Origin: Ferribacterium limneticum | GTDB taxonomy: Bacteria > Pseudomonadota > Gammaproteobacteria > Burkholderiales > Rhodocyclaceae | Reading direction: 5' to 3' | DNA length: 64,000 nt | Assembly: GCF_020510565.1 (NCBI RefSeq) | Contig: NZ_CP075189.1 | Span: 2,960,501-3,024,500 of the forward strand | Shown: in pieces, positions 33,669 to 40,861 of the stretch | Layout of the letters: each line of letters opens with the position of its first letter | Position numbering within the stretch: position 1 is the first letter of the stretch | Position numbers and translations under genes: made by a program | Notes under the pieces: generated by a model | Databases searched by the model: none | What the model saw: only the letters and a program-made list of their open reading frames with translations | What the model was told of the DNA's origin: nothing

Positions 33669-35936
33669 CTAGTTCAGCTTGATCGCATGCGAAACGGCAG
33701 CCCCGGAGTAAGGCTCGCCGCTTTCCAGCGTCGCCCCGGTCACGTCGATCCGGGTCTCGCCCTTGACTCCGGGCAGGACGCGCAGACGAAGGCTGCCACT
33801 GCCCTGCTCGATGCGCAGCGTAATGCGCCCCGGGGCAACCGCCGCCGGCTGAATCACCTCGAGCCGCGTCGGGTCGTAGGCCACATCGACCATCAGGGCA
33901 CTGGTTTGCCCCGGTGCCATGACGCTGATTTCCACCTCGCTGCCAGCGACAGCCTCAGCCGGCCCGCCAAGTTGGAGCCCCTCGAAAACGGGTGGCGGCA
34001 CCGGCTGCTCCTGCTCGATAGCCGGCGCGCCGAACCGTGGCGTGCCACCACCGGCCGCTGCGACGCCGCCGCGCGGCGCCACGGCCAGCGATTTCGGGCC
34101 CTGTGACTTGATGGTCATCGGCGCCGCACCGACCGCCGACTCAGTGCCCGACGGCAAGGCCGGCTGCCCGAAGTCGGGACGATGAATATTGCGCAGCACG
34201 CGCGGCGTGATGAGCAGGATGATTTCCGTCTTGACCGAGGTATCACGCTGGCTGCCAAAGGCACGACCAATGATGGGGATCTCGCCGAGTCCCGGGATGT
34301 GGCTGGTGGACTTGCGCTCCTCATCGTTGATCAGACCGGCCAGTACCTGGGTTTCGCCATTTTTCAGACGCAGCGTGGTGCTCGCGCTGCGCGTCCCAAC
34401 CTGATAGGCCAGCGAACTGGAGGGTCCAGCCACTTCCTTGACGATGCTGCTGACTTCCAGGGCGACTTTCATCGACACTTCGTCGTCGAGCGTAACGTTC
34501 GATTCGACATCGAGCTTGAGGCCGACATCAAGATAGGTCACCGAGGCGGAAACGCCGACGTTGGCCGTCGAGGTGGTGGTGAATATCGGCAGCTTGTCGC
34601 CGATGTGAATCTTCGCCTTCTCGCGGTTCTTGACGCGAATGCGCGGGTTGGCCAGAACGTTGGTATCGCCGACTTGGCCTTTGAGATTGAGGGTCAGGCC
34701 GGGGTTGGCGACAAAGCTGGTCAGGCCTGAGGTCTTCCTGAGATCAAGAAAGCCTTGCGCCAGCGTACCACCCGCCGTAGTACTAATACTCTGCGGAACA
34801 CCGTTGACCAACACAGTGGTCGACTGAGGAGCCTGCAGCGCGCCATAACTAACACTGTCCGGCCAATCCACCCCAATCTCATGCAACCGGCTACGCGTCA
34901 CTTCCAGAATCTCGACTTCCAGCATCACTTCCGGCTCGGCCAGATCGAGCGATTCGATTAGCCGCTCGACCAGCCGCATGGCATCCGGCGTGTCCTTGAC
35001 GATGAGCAGGTTGAGCTTTTCGTCGGCAAAGACGTCCTTGCTCTTGGCCACCGTCTTGACTAGGATCTGCGCCTGCTTGACGTCGGCATTGGCCAGATAG
35101 AAGCTGCGCACCACCAGCTCCTGATACTCCTTGGCCTTGGCCGGCGTGTTCGGGTAGATCAGGAAGCTGTTGTCATTGAGCTGGCGCTTTTCCAGCTGAT
35201 TGGTCTTCATGATCAGATTGAGGATGTCTTCGAGCGGGCTGTTGCGAACGAAGAAAGTCACCTTGGTGTCGCCCTTGACGTCCTTGTCGAACACGAAATT
35301 GAGGCCGGACGAGCGCGAAAGCACTTCGAAGACCGATTTCAGTGTCGCATCGCGGAATTCCAGCACAACCGGCTTGGCCAGCGCTGCCTTGACGGCCGGG
35401 TTGGCCGACGGATTCATTTCCTTCTCGCGCAACACGTCGATCTGTTGCTGCAGCTTGCGCGCCAGCGGATTGAGCGTGTCCTGGGCTCGTACGGTACGTA
35501 CCACGCGCTCGGCGCCGAGCAGGTCGCCCTTCTTCAATAACTGTTCGGCCTGGGCCAAACTGGCGGCGTTTTTCCGGTCGACCGCAAGTTGCTCCAGGCC
35601 TTGCGTGGCCCGGGTATTCCGTCCATCGATACCGAGCGCACGCCGGTAGGCGGCTTCGGCTGCATCGAGCTTGCCGGCAGAGCGCTGGCGATCGGCGTCA
35701 TCGAGGTAGGCATCGACCGACTCGCCCTTGTGGCGAATCATGGCCGCCTTGATCTCGGCATCACGGGGCCGGTCACGGGCAGCTTTTTCCAGAGAGGCGA
35801 CGCCCTCCTCCTTCTTGCCGGCCGCCATGTAATCAAGGCCGTCCCGGTAGGCCGGATGGGAGCACCCGCCCAGTACAACAGCCATGAACAGCAAAATCGA
35901 GCCTTGCTTCAAAGCACTATCGAATCGGATTTGCAT
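33669..35936 (-). CDS. gspD: Lipoprotein secretin with TPR-like N-terminus (GspD-type)
   Basis: A 755-residue outer-membrane channel protein. A lipoprotein signal ends at LFMAVVLGGC. TPR-like repeats follow (residues about 35-140: AGKKEEGVASLEKAARDRPR, AEAAYRRALGIDGRNTRATQ), then N0/N1-type domains (RDATLKSVFEVLSRSSGLNF, PLEDILNLIMKTNQ). The secretin core has VLANPRIRVKNREKAKIHIG, LKNGETQVLAGLINDEE, IPGLGEIPIIGRAFGS and EIILLITPRVLRN. After the core comes a linker and a cohesin-like beta domain (APGQTSALMVDVAYDPTRLE). The lipobox, TPR and cohesin-like parts distinguish it from classic GspD. The ATG was chosen over a TTG 18 bases upstream. It is the first gene of the pseudopilin operon. Confidence 0.93.
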   Translation of the reverse strand: MQIRFDSALKQGSILLFMAVVLGGCSHPAYRDGLDYMAAGKKEEGVASLEKAARDRPRDAEIKAAMIRHKGESVDAYLDDADRQRSAGKLDAAEAAYRRALGIDGRNTRATQGLEQLAVDRKNAASLAQAEQLLKKGDLLGAERVVRTVRAQDTLNPLARKLQQQIDVLREKEMNPSANPAVKAALAKPVVLEFRDATLKSVFEVLSRSSGLNFVFDKDVKGDTKVTFFVRNSPLEDILNLIMKTNQLEKRQLNDNSFLIYPNTPAKAKEYQELVVRSFYLANADVKQAQILVKTVAKSKDVFADEKLNLLIVKDTPDAMRLVERLIESLDLAEPEVMLEVEILEVTRSRLHEIGVDWPDSVSYGALQAPQSTTVLVNGVPQSISTTAGGTLAQGFLDLRKTSGLTSFVANPGLTLNLKGQVGDTNVLANPRIRVKNREKAKIHIGDKLPIFTTTSTANVGVSASVTYLDVGLKLDVESNVTLDDEVSMKVALEVSSIVKEVAGPSSSLAYQVGTRSASTTLRLKNGETQVLAGLINDEERKSTSHIPGLGEIPIIGRAFGSQRDTSVKTEIILLITPRVLRNIHRPDFGQPALPSGTESAVGAAPMTIKSQGPKSLAVAPRGGVAAAGGGTPRFGAPAIEQEQPVPPPVFEGLQLGGPAEAVAGSEVEISVMAPGQTSALMVDVAYDPTRLEVIQPAAVAPGRITLRIEQGSGSLRLRVLPGVKGETRIDVTGATLESGEPYSGAAVSHAIKLN

Positions 35937-36117
35937 CGAGTTGAACCGTGACAAAATCTTATTATCCTAGGAAGACAGCATTACAGCCTTGTTAAAGACA
36001 AGGAAATATACCATTCGAATCCCGCGCCACGCTTCATACGGCTGAAACCTGCGGCCGCAATACTCTCCTGACATCAGGCCGGCATGCCAGCGCCGGCCAC
36101 GACGAAGGGAGAGACCG

Positions 36118-36426
36118 ATGAAGCGCCCAGTTTCCGACACCCACTATCCGCCCGAAGACATGCAGGCCCTGCGCCGGCTGATTGCCCAACTCGCCCCGCA
36201 ATGCGGCGTTGACCTGGGCGATCGTTCATCGGTTCGCCACTTTCTCGATGCCGACGCGACCAACCCGCGCAGCGAAAGTATCGATCCGCAGATCTGCCAG
36301 GAACTGCGCGCCATGATGGTTCTGCTTTATCGGCTTGAAGCCAGCAGCAGCGAAGACCTCGGCGTCGAAGGCCTGCGTCGCCTGTGGCGCCAGCACGGTG
36401 AAATCATGGCCCGCTTTCAGGCCTGA
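36118..36426 (+). CDS. Small conserved-looking hypothetical protein
   Basis: A 102-residue soluble protein preceded by a strong ribosome binding site (AAGGGAGAGACC before the ATG) and followed by a terminator. No signal peptide or membrane segment is visible. The central part contains LRRLIAQLAPQCGVDLGDRS and the C-terminal part ELRAMMVLLYRLEASSSEDL; it is predicted helical. I do not recognise the family. It is divergent from the secretin operon and upstream of the PEP-CTERM group, but the terminator separates it from the latter. Confidence 0.75.
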   Translation: MKRPVSDTHYPPEDMQALRRLIAQLAPQCGVDLGDRSSVRHFLDADATNPRSESIDPQICQELRAMMVLLYRLEASSSEDLGVEGLRRLWRQHGEIMARFQA

Positions 36427-36449
36427 AACGGCGGGGGCAACACATGAAC

Positions 36450-36482
36450 AAAACGAGGAAGCCAAGCTTCCCCGTTTTGTTT
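36450..36482 (+). terminator. Rho-independent terminator
   Basis: AAAACG-A-GGAAGC pairs with GCTTCC-C-CGTTTT around a three-base loop, with TTTTGTTT at the end. It follows the small gene by about 25 bases. Confidence 0.8.
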
Positions 36483-36498
36483 CAGGCAACACCAGAAT

Positions 36499-36511
36499 CT
36501 AGTCCATTCGG
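36499..36511 (+). promoter_or_regulatory. Shared 13-bp motif CTAGTCCRWTCGG, PEP-CTERM 2 copy
   Basis: CTAGTCCATTCGG, 17 bases before the sigma-54-type promoter of PEP-CTERM gene 2. It matches the sites near tpsB and PEP-CTERM gene 1. Confidence 0.5.
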
Positions 36512-36528
36512 CTCAGATTAATCCTCCC

Positions 36529-36544
36529 CGGCAAGGCAATTGCT
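36529..36544 (+). promoter_or_regulatory. Candidate sigma-54 promoter for PEP-CTERM gene 2
   Basis: CGGCAAGGCAATTGCT has the invariant GG and GC at the required ten-base spacing and good -24 (GGCA) and -12 (TTGC) elements. Transcription would start near 36555, giving a leader of about 70 bases. Sigma-54 control of PEP-CTERM genes by PrsK/PrsR-type systems is known in related bacteria. Confidence 0.55.
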
Positions 36545-36624
36545 GTCACGCCGGATGCATATGCTGATGTTCATCCGAAGATCGTTATCGGAATCGACTT
36601 CAACCATACGCCCCGGGGAAAACC

Positions 36625-37347
36625 ATGATTCGCAAGACTGTTCTCGCTCTTCTGCTGGCTGCGGCCGGCGTCAACGCTCACGCTGCACTGTCGGCCGGCG
36701 ACATCGCCTTCACGTCTTTCAATGCTGACGAGGATGGCTGGTCCATCGTTGCGCTTTCTGACATCGCCGCCAATTCCACCATCTACTTTTCCGACAACGA
36801 GTGGAACGGCAGTGCCTTCAATACCGGCGAAGGCTATATGACTTGGGATACCGGCGCCGCCAACATCGTTGCCGGCAGCCTCGTCCGCTTCTCGGCGGTA
36901 GACAAGGCAACCCGCGCCGCCACTTCCGGCACCATCACAGGCACCGGCGACAACGGGATCAACGCCACCAACGAAACGATCTACGCCTATCTTGGCGCCA
37001 GCGCCACCAGCCCGACCTCATTCCTGGCCGGCATCTCCAGCGAAGGCGCAACCAACCTGGCGCCTGCCGGCCTGGCTGCCGGCAGCACCGCCGTGGTGGT
37101 GACCAACAGTACCGATTACGCCGCCTATATCGGCCCGCGCAGCGGCCAGACGACGTATTCCGCTTACGCTAGCCTGATCAACAACAGCGCCAACTGGGTA
37201 ATAACCGTGGGTGGTGATCAAGCCGCAATGGTCCCGGACACTACGTCATTCAGCGTGATGGCCGTCCCCGAGCCGAAAAACTACGCCATGTTCCTCGCCG
37301 GTCTCGGCCTGATGGGTCTTATCGCCCGCCGCCAAAGCAACCGCTAA
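36625..37347 (+). CDS. PEP-CTERM exoprotein 2
   Basis: A 240-residue exported protein with signal peptide MIRKTVLALLLAAAGVNAHA and C-terminal sorting signal VPEPKNYAMFLAGLGLMGLI followed by ARRQSNR. The N-terminal body (GDIAFTSFNADEDGWSIVAL, then NSTIYFSDNEWN) resembles the lamin-tail-like opening region found in some extracellular nucleases, which fits the nuclease genes downstream. It has its own candidate sigma-54 promoter. A strong hairpin without a T-run (37360-37386) separates it from the 5'-nucleotidase gene, so partial read-through is likely. Confidence 0.92.
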   Translation: MIRKTVLALLLAAAGVNAHAALSAGDIAFTSFNADEDGWSIVALSDIAANSTIYFSDNEWNGSAFNTGEGYMTWDTGAANIVAGSLVRFSAVDKATRAATSGTITGTGDNGINATNETIYAYLGASATSPTSFLAGISSEGATNLAPAGLAAGSTAVVVTNSTDYAAYIGPRSGQTTYSAYASLINNSANWVITVGGDQAAMVPDTTSFSVMAVPEPKNYAMFLAGLGLMGLIARRQSNR

Positions 37348-37444
37348 GGCCCACGACAACCGACCGGGGTTTTCCGCTCCGGTCGGGCCACATTCGAAAC
37401 AGCCGGCCGAATCGATGATTGGCCGCTGCCCCAAGGAGATTTTC

Positions 37445-39364
37445 ATGTTCAAGCTTTCCACCCTGGCCCTCGTTCTGGCCAGCGCCTTCGCTGCCCCGGC
37501 CTTCGCCGCCTGCCCCGACGCTTCGACCAGCGTTACCTTCGGCACCTACAACTCCGGCGTGAGCAATCGCGCCGTGGCCGGCACCTGCACCATCGACGAC
37601 CAGATCCTCGATGATGAGCAACAGTGGGGCAGTCAGGCCACCTTTCTGGCGCACGTCTCCAAGGTCAGCTTCGACCTTCTGAAGGCTGGCAAGATCAGCG
37701 CCATCGAGCGCAACAAGTTGATGGCCGCAGCCCAGGCTTCCGGCATCGGCAACTCGGTCAAGGTCAAGCTGATCGGCTTCAACGATTTCCACGGTTACAT
37801 CAAGGCTGGTGAAGGCTCGTCGAGCAACCCGGGCGTTGCCCGCTTCTCCACCAGGATCAAGGCCCTGCGCGCCCAGAACAGCTTGAACGCCGTCGTTTCC
37901 GCCGGCGACATGATCGGTGCCAGCCCGCTGACTTCCGCCCTGTTCAAGGACGAGCCGACCATCGAAGCGATGAACCGCATCGGCATCGACTTCAATTCGG
38001 TGGGCAACCACGAATTCGACGAAGGCAAGGCCGAACTGCTGCGCATGAAGCAGGGTGGCAACCACCCGACCGACCCGTTCTCCGGTAGCGGTTTGCCGCA
38101 AGACCTGAAGGATGGCGAATTCGCCGGCGCCAAGTTCGACTTCCTGTCGGCCAACGTTGTTGAAACCGATTCCGGTAGCACCGTCTTCCCGGCCTACGGC
38201 GTCAAGAGCTTCCTCGGCAACAAGGTCGCCTTCATCGGCATGACCCTCGAAGCCACGCCGACCATCGTCTCGCCTTCCGGCGTTGCCGGTCTTGAATTCC
38301 GCGACGAAGCCAACACTGTCAATGCGCTGATCCCGACCCTGCAGGCCCAGGGCATCAAGAGCGTTGTCGTGCTGATCCACGAAGGTGGCTTCGACACCAC
38401 GTCCAACATCAACGACTGCACCGGCATCTCCGGTCCGATCGTCGATATCGTCAATCGCCTGCATCCGGAAGTGGACCTGGTGATCTCCGGCCACACGCAC
38501 GCTGCCTACAACTGCCTGATCAACAACAGCGCCGGCCAGCCGGTGCGCGTCACGTCGGCCGGCCAGTACGGCCGCAACCTGACCGACATCGACATGGTTA
38601 TCGACACCAAGACGAAGAACGTCCTCAGCATCGCCGCCACCAATCTGGTCACCGGCACCGGTGCAACGACAGCCGAAGACCCGGCCCTGACCGACCTCGT
38701 CGCCCACTACGATGCATCCGCCGCCGTCCCGGCCGGCCGCGTCATCGGCAAGATCACCACCGGCATCACCAAGACCAATAACGCTGCCGGCGAATCGGCC
38801 CTCGGCGACGTCATCGCCGACGCGCAACTGGCCGCCACGTCCAGCGCCGCGACCGGTAGCGCCGTCATCGCCATGATGAACCCGGGCGGCATCCGTGCCG
38901 ATCTGCCGTACAACCTGGCTTCCGCCGGCTTTGCCTACGATGGTGCGGTGACCTACGGCAATGCCTTCACCGTCCAGCCCTTCGGCAACTCCCTGGTGAC
39001 CCTGACCCTGACCGGCGAGCAGATCAAGACGGCGCTGGAAACCCAGTTCAACGGCTGCAACGGCCAGACCCAGGAACGCATCCTGCAGATCTCCAACGGC
39101 TTCAGCTACGCCTACACCGCCGCCAATGCCTGTAACGCCCGCATTACGTCGATGACCCTGAATGGTGTTCCGGTCGATTCCGCTGCCAGCTACCGCGTCA
39201 CGGTCAACAGCTTCCTGGCTGATGGCGGCGATGCCTTCGGCGTCCTCAAGAACGGTACCGACCGCCTTGGCGGCGAAGTCGATACCGATGCCTTCGAGAA
39301 GTACCTGCAGGCCAACCCGAGCGGCGTCGCCCCGGGCCCGCAGAACCGCATCGTCAAGAACTGA
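37445..39364 (+). CDS. Secreted 5'-nucleotidase
   Basis: A 639-residue enzyme that removes phosphate from extracellular nucleotides. It has a signal peptide (MFKLSTLALVLASAFAAPAF). A family-specific N-terminal segment of about 90 residues follows, then the calcineurin-like phosphoesterase domain. All metal-binding motifs are present: GFNDFHG, SAGDMIGASP, VGNHEFDEGKAEL, LIHEGG and SGHTHAAYN. The C-terminal 5'-nucleotidase domain has MNPGGIRADLPY and the substrate loop TVQPFGNSLVTLTLTG. The ATG has an AAGGAG site nine bases upstream. It lies between two PEP-CTERM genes, followed by the third after 29 bases, so those two are co-transcribed. It likely works with the nuclease at 40.9 kb to release phosphate and nucleosides from DNA. 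Confidence 0.95.
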   Translation: MFKLSTLALVLASAFAAPAFAACPDASTSVTFGTYNSGVSNRAVAGTCTIDDQILDDEQQWGSQATFLAHVSKVSFDLLKAGKISAIERNKLMAAAQASGIGNSVKVKLIGFNDFHGYIKAGEGSSSNPGVARFSTRIKALRAQNSLNAVVSAGDMIGASPLTSALFKDEPTIEAMNRIGIDFNSVGNHEFDEGKAELLRMKQGGNHPTDPFSGSGLPQDLKDGEFAGAKFDFLSANVVETDSGSTVFPAYGVKSFLGNKVAFIGMTLEATPTIVSPSGVAGLEFRDEANTVNALIPTLQAQGIKSVVVLIHEGGFDTTSNINDCTGISGPIVDIVNRLHPEVDLVISGHTHAAYNCLINNSAGQPVRVTSAGQYGRNLTDIDMVIDTKTKNVLSIAATNLVTGTGATTAEDPALTDLVAHYDASAAVPAGRVIGKITTGITKTNNAAGESALGDVIADAQLAATSSAATGSAVIAMMNPGGIRADLPYNLASAGFAYDGAVTYGNAFTVQPFGNSLVTLTLTGEQIKTALETQFNGCNGQTQERILQISNGFSYAYTAANACNARITSMTLNGVPVDSAASYRVTVNSFLADGGDAFGVLKNGTDRLGGEVDTDAFEKYLQANPSGVAPGPQNRIVKN

Positions 39365-39393
39365 TCAACTGACCCCATTTAGAGAGCCTCATC

Positions 39394-40143
39394 ATGAAAA
39401 CCAAACTGCTCAAACCCCTGCTTGCCTCCCTGCTGCTGATCGGCTGCGCTTCCGCGCAAGCTGCCCACTTCGAAGTGCTTAACTACAACGCTACCAGCCG
39501 CTATTCCGGCACCGTCGATTTCACTGACTTCAACTTCAACGGCGACTACACTTCCGGTGGAAACGATTTTGGAACGGCGGTAAGCGCTATCGAAACCACC
39601 ACCGACTACGAGCATAGCGGCAATGCCTCTGGCAGCTTTCTCGGTGGTAGCTTCCTCGACCTGACGACTTCAGTCAGCTTCAGCTCCGCCAATCCAATCG
39701 AGTATTACGGTATCGCCACTGCTGTCGAGAAGACGGTTCAGTTGCAAGTGGTAGCCGACGCCGGTGATATCGGCCCGCAGGTCAACGTCAGCTTCGCCGG
39801 GCTGTCCTCCACCTTCAGCGGGCTGGTTGGCTCTTCCGAAGGTACGTTTCAGACCAGTGTTCGCGTCTCTCAGGGCAGCAACATTCTGGCCAACTTCACG
39901 ACCAAACAGTTTGCCGACCAGAACGTCAATTTCGCTTTCGCGGCTCAAGCCGGCGACATCATTGTCTTGTCGGCCTCCCAAGGCGTTCATATGAACGCCA
40001 GCGGCCCGATCGATGCCAGCCTGACCGGCATGATGAGCGGCAACTTCACGGTCACCGCCGTCCCGGAGCCGGAACAGTACGCCATGCTGCTGGCCGGTCT
40101 TGGCCTGATCGCCGGCGTTGCCCGTCGCCGTAGCAGCCGCTGA
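39394..40143 (+). CDS. PEP-CTERM exoprotein 3
   Basis: A 249-residue exported protein with signal peptide MKTKLLKPLLASLLLIGCAS (the Cys is probably not a lipobox, because AQAAHF gives a normal cleavage site). The C-terminal signal is VPEPEQYAMLLAGLGLIAGV with a basic ARRRSSR tail. The body is beta-rich and Ser/Thr-rich (FLGGSFLDLTTSVSFSSANP) without a recognised domain. It directly follows the 5'-nucleotidase gene and is followed by a terminator. Confidence 0.92.
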   Translation: MKTKLLKPLLASLLLIGCASAQAAHFEVLNYNATSRYSGTVDFTDFNFNGDYTSGGNDFGTAVSAIETTTDYEHSGNASGSFLGGSFLDLTTSVSFSSANPIEYYGIATAVEKTVQLQVVADAGDIGPQVNVSFAGLSSTFSGLVGSSEGTFQTSVRVSQGSNILANFTTKQFADQNVNFAFAAQAGDIIVLSASQGVHMNASGPIDASLTGMMSGNFTVTAVPEPEQYAMLLAGLGLIAGVARRRSSR

Positions 40144-40156
40144 TCCATGCCGGTGA

Positions 40157-40191
40157 AACCGTACGGGCTACCCGGCCCGTGCGGTTTTTTT
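40157..40191 (+). terminator. Rho-independent terminator after PEP-CTERM gene 3
   Basis: AACCG-T-ACGGGC pairs with GCCCGT-G-CGGTT and is followed by seven T. It closes the 5'-nucleotidase/PEP-CTERM 3 unit. Confidence 0.85.
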
Positions 40192-40209
40192 ACACCCCCC
40201 GCCACTCTT

Positions 40210-40239
40210 CCACGGTCAACCGGAAATTTTGGCCAATTT
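40210..40239 (-). repeat. Dispersed 30-bp repeat, copy 4
   Basis: Exact core CCACGGTCAACCGGAA followed by ATTTTGGCCAATTT. It lies between the terminator of PEP-CTERM gene 3 and the start of PEP-CTERM gene 4. Confidence 0.9.
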
Positions 40240-40278
40240 CCAAATGCCGCCCCGCCGCTCTGCTCCCAGGAGATTCTT

Positions 40279-40761
40279 GTGTCCAAGTTACTTCGCATCA
40301 CCACCATCGTTGCCATGCTGTTCGCTGCCTTGCCGGCTGCGCAGGCCACCACCCAAAGCTATTCATTCCTGGGCACGCTGAATTCCATCCAGTTCTCCGG
40401 CAGCTTCAGCTTCGACGACTCGCTACTGGCGATCTTCAATGCAGTCGAGCCGCTACTCACGGTTGCCCCGGTTTCGAGCCTCTCGATGACCTACAACGAT
40501 GTCAGCTACTCGCTGCTTGATGCCTGGGGCCCGCCGGATGTCTCCTACTACAACGGTGCCTTCCTTGGCCTGTCGTATTCAAATGACTCCATGACCTTCG
40601 TTCCCGGCCTGCTTAACACCAGCGATGCCTACGTCACCGATGGCCTGAGCTCCGCCGACGTAATCTACGCCGCGGTTCCCGAACCCGAGACCTACGCCAT
40701 GCTGCTCGCCGGTCTTGGCCTGATGGGTGTGGTCGCCCGCCGCCGTTCCCAGGCCGCCTGA
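40279..40761 (+). CDS. PEP-CTERM exoprotein 4
   Basis: A 160-residue exported protein. The GTG start is supported by an AGGAGA ribosome binding site seven bases upstream and a good signal peptide (SKLLRITTIVAMLFAALPAA). The C-terminal signal is VPEPETYAMLLAGLGLMGVV plus ARRRSQAA. The short body (SYSFLGTLNSIQFSGSFSFD) resembles small PEP-CTERM proteins of unknown role. A terminator follows at once. Confidence 0.9.
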   Translation: MSKLLRITTIVAMLFAALPAAQATTQSYSFLGTLNSIQFSGSFSFDDSLLAIFNAVEPLLTVAPVSSLSMTYNDVSYSLLDAWGPPDVSYYNGAFLGLSYSNDSMTFVPGLLNTSDAYVTDGLSSADVIYAAVPEPETYAMLLAGLGLMGVVARRRSQAA

Positions 40762-40780
40762 TCAGCACTGCATTCAGAGA

Positions 40781-40806
40781 ATGGCTCCTGCGGGAGCCAT
40801 TTTTTG
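40781..40806 (+). terminator. Rho-independent terminator after PEP-CTERM gene 4
   Basis: ATGGCTCC-TGCG-GGAGCCAT followed by six T, 20 bases after the stop codon. Confidence 0.85.
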
Positions 40807-40861
40807 GCCCCTTCCCTGATCAAAAAAGCCTATCCAACCTTTTCGCCATGAGTGAGACACC

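Noticed and set aside
37319..38827. 502-codon open frame opposite the 5'-nucleotidase gene
   Set aside because: Antisense frame of a gene with complete phosphoesterase motifs; no ribosome binding site or recognisable domain.
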